Made by a program: the position numbers and the translations under genes. From NCBI GenBank assembly GCA_013399115.1, contig VXAA01004090.1, positions 233,812 to 297,811 on the forward strand: DNA of 64,000 nucleotides, written 5' to 3'. Origin of the DNA: Anseranas semipalmata. Lineage: Eukaryota; Chordata; Aves; Anseriformes; Anseranatidae. Positions 45,101 through 64,000 of the stretch are shown here, piece after piece; position 1 is the first letter of the stretch; each line of letters opens with the position of its first letter. Below the pieces are notes generated by a model that saw nothing but the letters and a program-made list of their open reading frames with translations, was not told the origin of the DNA and did no database searches.

Positions 45101-46599
45101 AGTGCGGGATGAGCCTGGGTCTCCCCCTGGCACCCCAGGACCCGTGGGGTGACCAGGTGGGTCCGGAGCCCCCCTGCTAGCGATGCCCCTGCCTGCGTAC
45201 TGCTGGACGCACCGGAGGGCCGGCACAGACCACTCCATCGTGCCTTCCCCGTGCTCTTATGGGGGGGCTCCCATGGGGGTCTCGCCCTTCCTTGCAGGGA
45301 GATGGCGGCTGGCGCTCCCCGGCCGGTTGGCTGCACCCTGGGTGCATTTGCTCGCGATTGCTCGGGCGCTGGGAGACATCCAGACGTGCGAACCCCAAGG
45401 TGTGACACCCCGGGATTGCCACTCGGAGATTCCCACCTCTCCGACGGTTTGCGGTTTGCCTCTTCCACTCCAAACCCAGGCCCAGCCCAAGCCCTCTGCG
45501 TCTTCTGCCAGATTCAGGGGGGAAATGTGCCACTGCTTCTTCCTTCGGATCCCAGCACTGCAGAAGCAGCGCGCAGAGAGCCCTACAGCCGGCTCCTCTC
45601 TGCGAGGGTGCCGGGGCAGCTGCAGCCTTGGCGGGGCAGCGGGTTTTGCCCCATTTCTCAAGGACAGACTGCAGAATCGCTGGAGCATGGTCCCCATCCC
45701 TGTCTGCCTGGACATCTGCCCCCCAAAGGCTGCAGAGGCAGCCCAGGGTAGGACCAGCCATAGGGTTTGCCCTGTTGCCTTGCCACCCCTCTAAGGCCAC
45801 TGGCTCTTTGCTGGTGGGATCTGACGCAGCCCCCCGTGGAGCTGCATCCACTGGCACCCATGGGAGAGGTGGGCTCGGGATGCAGGGACCCGCAAGGTCT
45901 CCTGATGGGAGTTTGGTGACTTGCACGGTCCCTGCTGGGGTGCATCCCATGGGATGGGACGTACCCTTCCTCTCACCGGGAATGAACGTGCCAGTCCCCA
46001 TGCACCCATCTCCACCCCGCTCTGCTCTTAGCTGTTCCCGGACCCTTTTTCTACCCCGCTCCCTGCCCACACATCCTAGCGACACTGACATCCGCAGCCA
46101 GAACGATGGCACTTACCTGCTGCTCGCCCCGTCGGGGCTGGAAGGACAGTGGGACAGAACACCACCACCCTGGGGACCGGGCAGAGCCGGTGCTTGCCCC
46201 CCAAGTAAGGGGACAGCCGCTCTCCCCCTGCTCCTGCCTGCTCCTTCACCATGCCCGTGGCTCCTGCAGCACCCAGCAGCACTCGGCAAAGCCCTCGGGG
46301 CTCGGCCGCGCCGAGCTCCAGGTGCGTGGCACAGCGCGGGCCACGCTGGGGACAAGGAGATGCCACAGGCTTTTGCCTGGGGGTGGCACACGAGGAAGGT
46401 GGGTGCCTGGATGAGGGGATGAGAGGGATGGGTGCCTTCAGAGGCGCTCTGGGAAAGCCGGCGTGGAGGTGACGGGAGCCTGTTGAGCTCGGTGCTGCCC
46501 AAAGCAGGAGGATCCCAGCCCTCGGTGGCAGCGGGGCTCTGCCACCCCAGGGGTGACCCGTTGTCCCAGGGGTTGCCCTGTCTTCTGGAATAATCCCTG

Positions 46600-47340
46600 T
46601 GCCCCGCGAAGCGAGGGGAGGGCGGGAAGGCAGCGGGAGCATCCTCAGGGCTGGATCCCAGCGGGTGCCCGGGGCTGCGGGCTGGGGGTCCCCGCACAGC
46701 GCCCCGCCACCTCCCCTTGGTGGCACTGAGCGTCCGCTTTGTCAGGGCTGGGCCCGGCGGGGAGGGGATGTGCCGGGTCAGGAGGGGCTGCCGGGGCCAC
46801 GGGGCGCAGCCTTACCTTGGCGGAACCTCTGCGGCGGCAGGAGCCCGGCCTCGGTGGCCTCAGCCCGGGAAAGGAACCGGCCCAGGGAGTCCCGGCACCG
46901 GGGGAGCTGCGGCAGCGGCTGCAGAGGCGGCAGGGGGTGAGGGGACGGGTGGGATGGGATGGGATGGGATGGGATGGGATGGGATGGGGTGGATGGGTGG
47001 TCTGGGGGCTGCAGGTCCCCCCGCTCCCAGGTGCGGAGACAATAGCCAGGGCTCCTGTTGCAGCTGCAGACTGTCTCTTTAAACCCCTCACCAGCCCACA
47101 GGTGGCCCTGTCACCACCGTGGTCATCCATGACGTCATCGGGAGGGAGGGATGGAGAGGAGGAGGAGGGGGGAGAAGCGCGATCCCCCTCCACAGCAAAA
47201 GTCCCCGAGCGCCCATGGCAACAGATTGCAAATGTCACTGCGCATCAGCCGGCAGGAGGCTGCCGGGCTGCCACCCCCCGGCTGGCACGGGGGGGACGGG
47301 GCTGTCACCCCACGGGTGGCACGGGGCGGTCCTCGCCTGG
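46600..47340 (-). promoter_or_regulatory. CpG-rich promoter-like region with CRE and X-box half-site
   Basis: Dense CpG sequence with a perfect CRE (TGACGTCA, 47,130-47,137), an RFX half-site CCATGGCAAC (47,213-47,222), an NRF1-like TGCGCATC (about 47,239) and, on the minus strand downstream of the CRE, a TTTAAA element near 47,080. A strong minus-strand donor CCAAG|GTAAGG ends a possible first exon at 46,816. Direction toward miR-7-2 and AEN is an inference; a regulatory island without a transcript is the alternative. Confidence 0.4.
46951..46990. repeat. (TGGGA)8 microsatellite
   Basis: Eight exact TGGGA units followed by degenerate TGGGG/TGGATGGG. It lies within the CpG-rich region and would fall inside the hypothetical minus-strand first exon. 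Confidence 0.95.
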
Positions 47341-50300
47341 GGTCCTGCCCGGGGTCTGTTTGACGCCAAAACGAGCCCCTGGCACCCGTTGAGACAGGAG
47401 CCAGGGGTGCTTTGGTGGGACCTGGACGGTGCTTTATGAAAATGGGTGCAAATGTGTACTTGGCTGCACACGCAAAGGGATCCCAGAACTCTGCAACCAT
47501 TAATGAAGTCTCCCCCCAGTCCTGGGACAAAACTAAATAGCGAATTAAATCCTATTTTTTTTTTTCTCAGCTTGCAAAAATGAGAGAAATCGGAGTCATT
47601 GGAGACCTCTGCTCCCAGCCCAGGGCTGTCCCCTTGGCTCCTTCCTCACCCCAACAGCAGCCGCTCAGACAAGAGTGCCCCTGACCAAAGTTTGCCACTG
47701 CCCATCGCTGGAGCAGGCAGGATGCTTCACCCTAGGAAAAACCCCGCAGAGGTGGCTCGTTTCTGAAGGAAAGGCAAACGGCACCGGGGATTTCTCCTGG
47801 AAGAGCCCCCCCAGCTCCAACCCACCGAGAAACACCTCCAGGAGAGATTTCGGGGGATTAACACAAAGCACCCAAGCACCTCTCCTACCGTGCTTGGGTG
47901 CTAGCCCGCAGCCAGGCACGTTTGGGAACATCAGCCCTCCAGAGGGAATGGACTCGAGCAGGGCTGTTTGCACAAACTTTGCTCTCTGCAAAGCCCGAGA
48001 AAGCCAGCATGGTTTCTTTTTCTCCCCTCCATCAGCACAATGTGGAAGCCAGCGCCTGGCGGTGCTCGGCAGCCACCGAGCTTTGCTATTTCCAAAGGGG
48101 GCCGTGGGGAGGGGAACGGCAACGCACAGGACCTGGAGGGTTTTCTTCCTCTGCGGGTGTCCCTGCGAGGACGCAGCCCGGCTTTCCTCTGCAGCGATGC
48201 GATGCTCAGCCTCGTGCTTGGCTGCCGGGCGAGGCAGGGTCTGGAGCAGTGCACCCCTGCCTTCCCCGCACCGGGGTCCTTGCTCATCCCCCGAAAGCAG
48301 CTGCGGGATCCAGAGCCGGGAAGCTCTTGGTAAACACCCGAAGCAACAACAGCAGAATGATCCTTGCTTCAGCAATGTGAGAAATCACCCCAAACAGCCC
48401 AAATGGGCTCTGCTTCATTTTTTAGTTATTTTTTTAATCCCCAAGCTGGCTGTGGGGAAAGCAGCGGGGATGGATGGGAACTGGCCGGGCAGTGCTGGGG
48501 CTCACCGCAAAGAGCTGTGGCGAGGACAGTGACATGTCTGAGGCTGTTTGGGGTGGAACGGGGCGATTTTCATAGGGGAGCGACTGGAGCTTCGTGGGGA
48601 GCTGATGCTGCAAGCCATCAGTAGGGACAGAAAATGTGCAGCTGGGACCAGGACTGCGCCGTTTGCTTCTGTGACCCTGGTTGGGCTGTGCTGGGAATGG
48701 TGATGCCTGGGTCTGGCACGGCCCCGTTGCTGGCTCCGGTAAGGGATGCCGGGTGCTCGTAGTGTGGGCATCAAGCAGCAAGCCCAGAAGCACTGAGAGC
48801 ACCTGAGAGCTGGGCTTGGGTGGCACAAAGCAGCGATCGGAGAGCTGGGCAGGGGCTGAGTTGAGCGAGGAACAGCCCAGCTGCCCTGACCGGACGGTGC
48901 TGCGGAGATACCAGGGCTCCTCCTCTAAATGCCACCGAACCCAGCCACACGAGAGGCTGGGAGGCTCTGGGATCTGGGGGGGGCTCGCTGTCTCCCTGTG
49001 GCCTGGGGATGTGCGGATGGATAGCCCAGCTCCCTGCCGTGCTCCCAGCAGATGAGGATGGTGATGGCCATGTGTCCCTGTCCCCACCAGTGCAAGACAC
49101 CAGGAGCTGTGCCAAGCTGCTGGCGAGGCAGCAGACACCATCACCTTCCACAACAGCAAAACTTGCCACGAAAAGGCACGGTGGCTGAGAGAGCTGCCTC
49201 GGCGCAGCCCACGAGCCCTAACTCACCCCTTCCCTCTGCAACACCAGCCCACTCCTCTGGACACTTTCCACTAAAGCCCCCCCAGACCCACCTTGAAGCC
49301 ACCTCCAGCTGGAGGCTGGATAAAACCCTTCCTAAAAGCGGAGGAGCCACCCCAATTCCCTCTTGTCTGAATCCTTCCCGTGCCTGAGCCCTTCTGCCAG
49401 CTCTGGGAGCCTGGAGGGATCCAGCCCTACAGCCCCAGCTATGGGCTTTGCCCCCAGCCTTGGCCAGACGTGGTGAGATTTAATGAAGCCCACCCCTGCT
49501 AACGAACGAAACCATTCCTGCGAGGGGCTGCGGCCCCCTGCCCCAGCACCGGGCTGGCTGCGGCCGTGGGAAGGTTGCGGTGATGAAGTTATTAGCTTCG
49601 GAAGCGCTAATAGCTTCTGTATTAATGGCTCTTTTGTCCGTCGAGCTTTCTGTGCGCGTGTGTGTGTGTGCCGGCGGTTGTTTTCCTGCCAGCTGCTGTG
49701 TGGTTGGATGCTCTTTGGTATTTAGTTTTATCCTATTAAGGTGGATCCCAATTAATTACACGGGAGGGAGAGAGACAAAGAGAGGCGCCGAGGCCATTCA
49801 TTTTAGGCTTTTCATCATGCCTTCTGCGAGCGGGATGCTGCCGCTCGGAGAGAAACTGCTGGGAAATGGGGACGGGCACCCCGTGCACCCCTGGGCCCCC
49901 ACCCCTGGACCAGTGTGGGTGGCAGCGGGCTCTGTCCCAGGGCCCCCCCGTGCCCTTTCCCAGTGCCCCCAGAGGGGATGCTGCTCCCCTGCTTCTCGGG
50001 TGCCCCATCCCAAGCACCTTTTCCCAGAGCTGGTTATTGGGGTGCAGGATGGGTGCCGGGACCTATAACCCCTGGCTGGGGTGATGTTCCCAGGGCTTTG
50101 CAGGGACAGCGATGTCACTAAGTGCTTTGGGGGGCTAAGACCCCCCCAGGGCTGGCTGCAGTATGGCGCCAGGTGGGGCTGAGCGTGTCCCTAGCTCTGT
50201 GGCACTAATGCCACCACCTGGCCACTGCTGTCCCCATTCCCAGGGTGATGAAGGGTCTTCTGGAGGGGCAGGAACGGCCCCGACTTGCTTGGCGGCAAGC

Positions 50301-50660
50301 CGTGCTTATGGCACTGGGGGCATGCCCCCAAAAAATCACCGAGCATCCCTGGAAACGTGGGGAATTCTGTTGGCACAGCAGGACGCGGTGCAACACGTCG
50401 GTGCCACGTCGCAGAGTGGGGGCACAGCCCCGGCACCCCGCCTGGAGCCCCCTGCTCCCCTGCATCCCCGGTGAGGCTCTTGGCGAGGGGACGGCAAATG
50501 GATCTCAAGGGTCCCCGGAGCCCCCTGCGTCTGCCTGGTGAAGGACGAGAGCCCCCGGGGATGCAGGGGGCGAGGGGCAGCAGTGGCTGAGAGCTGCGGG
50601 GCCCCCCAGGAGCTGGGCTGGGTGGAGGGGAGCCCCCAGAGGGGTGGATGCCCGGGGGGG
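47341..50660. other. Intergenic, DET1 upstream flank
   Basis: No coding exon recognised. A less GC-rich island at 49,570-49,830 has TAAT-type motifs and a nested palindrome (49,591-49,611). From about 50 kb the sequence is increasingly GC-rich up to the N run, consistent with a CpG-island promoter for DET1. Confidence 0.5.
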
Positions 50661-51307
50661 NNNNNNNNNNNNNNNNNNNNNNNNNNNNNNNNNNNNNNNN
50701 NNNNNNNNNNNNNNNNNNNNNNNNNNNNNNNNNNNNNNNNNNNNNNNNNNNNNNNNNNNNNNNNNNNNNNNNNNNNNNNNNNNNNNNNNNNNNNNNNNNN
50801 NNNNNNNNNNNNNNNNNNNNNNNNNNNNNNNNNNNNNNNNNNNNNNNNNNNNNNNNNNNNNNNNNNNNNNNNNNNNNNNNNNNNNNNNNNNNNNNNNNNN
50901 NNNNNNNNNNNNNNNNNNNNNNNNNNNNNNNNNNNNNNNNNNNNNNNNNNNNNNNNNNNNNNNNNNNNNNNNNNNNNNNNNNNNNNNNNNNNNNNNNNNN
51001 NNNNNNNNNNNNNNNNNNNNNNNNNNNNNNNNNNNNNNNNNNNNNNNNNNNNNNNNNNNNNNNNNNNNNNNNNNNNNNNNNNNNNNNNNNNNNNNNNNNN
51101 NNNNNNNNNNNNNNNNNNNNNNNNNNNNNNNNNNNNNNNNNNNNNNNNNNNNNNNNNNNNNNNNNNNNNNNNNNNNNNNNNNNNNNNNNNNNNNNNNNNN
51201 NNNNNNNNNNNNNNNNNNNNNNNNNNNNNNNNNNNNNNNNNNNNNNNNNNNNNNNNNNNNNNNNNNNNNNNNNNNNNNNNNNNNNNNNNNNNNNNNNNNN
51301 NNNNNNN
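50661..51307. other. Assembly gap (647 N) in DET1 5' region
   Basis: Unknown bases that probably hide the DET1 promoter and noncoding first exon. Flanks are C/G-rich. The length may be an estimate. Confidence 0.98.
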
Positions 51308-51753
51308 CCCGCGGCCCCCCTGTGCCCCCCCGGCGGCCAGCAGCGCTGCCGGTTGTCCCCGGCTTCCCTCGCCCCCTCTCCGGTGCCCGGGGGTTGCTGC
51401 GTCCCCTCGGTGCCCGCGTGTGCCCGCCGCCTTCCCCAGCTCGCTCCGTGCCTTCCCGGTGCCCCCCCGTGTGTCCCCGTTCAGCAGGCAGCGCGGCAGG
51501 TCCCGTCCCCCTGCTGCGTCACTGGGCGTCCCTCTGGGGTCCTCCTGTTTTCCCCGGTGCTTCCCGCTCGGGCCTCTCCCCCAGCCTCCCTGCCTTCTGC
51601 TGTCCCGAGGCGGGTCTCTGTCAGCTGGCCCCCGCCCTCAGGGTGCTGTGGGGCTCCCCCCTCAACCCCGTCTCTGTAAGCAGGTCCCTCAGTCCCATAC
51701 GTCTCCCCCCGGACTCCGTGTGGTCCCACAGCAGGCGTGTGCTCCGTCCCCAG
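51308..51753 (+). other. DET1 upstream GC-rich sequence / end of 5' intron
   Basis: Very C-rich sequence that ends in a plausible splice acceptor (TCCGTCCCCAG at 51,743-51,753) just before the first coding exon. This fits a noncoding first exon in or before the gap. Plus-strand frames through here are proline-rich and not convincing as protein. Confidence 0.5.
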
Positions 51754-51763
51754 CAGGGTGAAG

Positions 51764-61926
<10,163 letters not shown>

Positions 61927-64000
61927 GGCAGCGCGTAGCCAGGGCAGCTGTTCTCCTCGGGTCTGCGCCTCTGCCGCAGACGCACCAAAGCCAGGCTCTC
62001 ACGCCTTCTAGGAAACCAAACCATCGCTCGTGTCAAGAAATCTGACCTGGGAGCTCCTACCAGCCGGCATCTCGCAGGGCCCTCAGCTGTGGCAAGCTGA
62101 CCAGCTGAAGGCCTGTGAATGTTTCTTCTGACTCTCTTCGTACTGCAGCGGTCCCCACTGCATTAAGCGCTGCTGTTGTTCCCTATTCCTATTGATGAAC
62201 AAAGTGTAGCTGAGATTCCTTTCTTGATTTCCCAGAGGCATGTCTGTTTTCTCTCCTGTTGTATGTCTTAGGATGGCAACTATGGAGCTTTGCAACATAT
62301 TTGTGGAGTGCTCCCTTCTGCACTGATGCTTTCCTGCCTTGTCAAGACAAACAGCCTGTCCTAGAGGGAATGGATAGAAGCCATGGGGAGGGCTTAGAAA
62401 TACAGCTACCTGTACTTGTATCTTCAGTATTACTAGGGAAATGAAATCCTGTTCTCATCCACACAATCTACTCGCATGATTTTAATATGCAAGAAGTTAG
62501 GAAGAAAAAAAGGTGCGAGAAATCACTGGAATTGAGAGAGATGAGGTGTATTCCTGACTCTTATGCAAGTCACTTAATCTTTGTGCCTTAGTATCTGTAA
62601 AGCCCCTAAGTGAAAGGTGGTGTGTTAATACCAGAAAGCCAGTGCAGCTGATTGTGTCTCTAGTGTGTGAAAAGGTGGGCAAAGAAGGAAGGTGGATGGC
62701 TGGGAGAGGTGTGGGGAGCAACAACAGCTCCTTGCTAATGTCAAAGGACTTCTTTCCGCAGAGTGTGGACAAATCCTCCTGGGCATCTGCAGGTTCTGCT
62801 GCCGAGGGGAAGAGAGACCCAGCTGCTGGCACCCTCCTGTGCACTGGAGTATGAACATGGAGAATTAGTAGCATTTGGGTTTCCCCAGAAAGGAGGGAGG
62901 AGACCTGAATTACTGTGCATTGCTGCAGGTTTGCAGTTGAGAGATGAGATTGTTGACTTAGGTTGCTTACCTATTCCTGTTTGATACGCTGTTCTCTGTG
63001 AGAACCTTTTTGGATATTCGCAGGCTTCAAAGCACAACTGGCTGGGGAATCGTGTTCAGCTTGCTGCTGACTGGACCACTGTAGTGTCTATGCTGCCTAT
63101 AAAATAAGCTCCCGAGTGTAATATTACCGATCGTGTGAGCTGGTGGGGATGCTGGCCTGCCCTCCTCTGTTAAAAATGGAATTTTTGGTTGTAGACTAAC
63201 ATTTGGGTTTTGCTGCAGGCAGGCTGGTTTCTGGCTGCGTGCTGTCGGGCATTGCAGCCATCCCATGTGAGGTACAGAGGGGGCATTAGAAATTTGGTGC
63301 TTGGACATGGGAGACCCCTACTTTAAAGGACCCCGTTGGTGTCATCTGTGGACCAAAATGGGCTGTGGGTGATGTATTGTGGCCACATGCCTGTGAAGAA
63401 ACAGTACTAAAGTCATGCATTCATTTTGCATAGTAATGCATAGGAAAATAACTGTGTGTATTGGTGGTGCCTGCTTATAGCATGAATATCAGACCTCGTA
63501 ACGGAAGGTGCCCCAGGGTCCTTGAATCAGCCTTTACTCTCGGTCTCATGGTATTTCTCTCCTCTCCTGGCCTCCATAAACTTAATTCTAGGCTAAGACA
63601 CTGTATTTCACCGCTCTTTTCCTGGTGTTTGCACTGTTGGTTTCTCAGGTCTGTCAGGAGTGACTTCAGGTTGGGAGACTGCTAATAGAGGAGGTGTCAG
63701 GCCACACGTGCTTTAGGTCTGGGTTCCTCTCCATCTAATAACACTATTTGTCAAGGTCTTAGGTTTTTATCCTGTGATCTGTTCCTCAAACATTCAATTA
63801 AAGCTCCACGTGGAGAATCATTTGCACGCTGTAGATCATGGAATTACCTCCTTCCTGCACCACTTTCACATTTGTTCACACTTTCAGTATGAGACTATTC
63901 TTCTCCAAAGCTTTCAGCAGCTCCATCCAAGACTGGCTTTACTCCTTGGTGTCACAGCCTGGGAGGTCGGTGCTTATTAAAATAGCTGTCAGATCTCCAT
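61927..64000 (+). other. DET1: Probable DET1 3' UTR and downstream flank
   Basis: No coding exon recognised on either strand. There is no canonical AATAAA; variant signals ATTAAA occur at 63,797-63,802 and 63,976-63,981, which would give a 3' UTR of about 1.9-2.1 kb. In tetrapods MRPS11 and MRPL46 follow DET1; neither is visible before the window ends. Confidence 0.5.

Larger units (their letters stand above)
34611..46599. other. AEN-DET1 intergenic interval, no protein gene recognised
   Basis: About 12 kb of mostly GC-rich DNA with chance open frames. Less GC-rich islands stand out at 35,780-35,880, 36,850-37,110, 37,510-37,950, 38,160-38,405, 39,650-39,800 and 40,130-40,320. They are dense in TAATTA, TGACAG and AACCACA motifs and resemble conserved regulatory elements. 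CpG-rich sequence recurs at about 42.0-43.2 kb and 44.1-44.6 kb. miR-1179, which neighbours MIR7-2 in mammals, was looked for by its mature sequence and not seen. Confidence 0.5.

Noticed and set aside
45177..47392. Several 190-310 codon frames on both strands
   Set aside because: All are overlapping GC-rich chance frames; the one containing repeated IPSHP is a translation of the TGGGA microsatellite.
62000..64000. MRPS11 or MRPL46 exons after DET1
   Set aside because: Expected from synteny, but no ribosomal-protein-like reading frame with splice sites is visible before the window ends.

Overview
The window is vertebrate nuclear DNA, most likely from a bird. Genes are split by GT-AG introns, there are no bacterial operons, and a truncated CR1 LINE 3' end lies at about 33,979-34,140. 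The gene order DET1 - miR-7-2 - AEN matches the conserved tetrapod block that in human lies on chromosome 15q26 (DET1, MIR7-2, AEN, then ISG20 and ACAN). The assembly is imperfect: two N runs (33,304-33,548 and 50,661-51,307) fall in GC-rich 5' regions, and single Ns sit at 33,730 and 36,225.

Layout. Positions 1 to about 30,975 hold no protein-coding exon I can recognise. Up to about 24 kb this is AT-richer non-coding sequence with small simple repeats and one isolated CpG-rich patch (about 4.84-5.31 kb). From about 24.5 kb it becomes GC-rich, with CpG patches at 24.56-24.96 and 27.65-27.90 kb. By synteny this side faces ISG20 and ACAN, but neither is visible. AEN, a DEDDh exonuclease and known p53 target, lies on the minus strand from 31,579 to at least 33,303; its N-terminus is lost in the first N run. 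Its promoter side (33,549-33,750) carries a near-perfect p53 response element, a CCAAT box and an octamer. A 16-bp minisatellite and the CR1 fragment follow, and then the miR-7-2 hairpin on the minus strand at about 34,505-34,610, only about 1 kb upstream of AEN.

From 34.7 to 50.6 kb is intergenic sequence, mostly GC-rich, with islands of AT-rich sequence holding homeodomain-, RUNX- and RFX-type motifs. A CpG-rich, promoter-like stretch with a perfect CRE lies at about 46.6-47.3 kb. DET1 occupies 51,783-61,926 on the plus strand as four coding exons joining in frame into a 551-residue protein. Its upstream noncoding sequence is partly in the second N run, and its 3' UTR probably fills most of the remaining 2 kb.

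How the parts relate. DET1 is an adaptor of the CUL4-DDB1 ubiquitin ligase and AEN is a p53-induced nuclease. The two are transcribed divergently with a microRNA gene between them, on the AEN strand. The most informative observations are the microRNA (absent from any protein-based annotation), the p53 site at AEN, and hints of a minus-strand spliced transcript starting near 47 kb that could be the miR-7-2 primary transcript.
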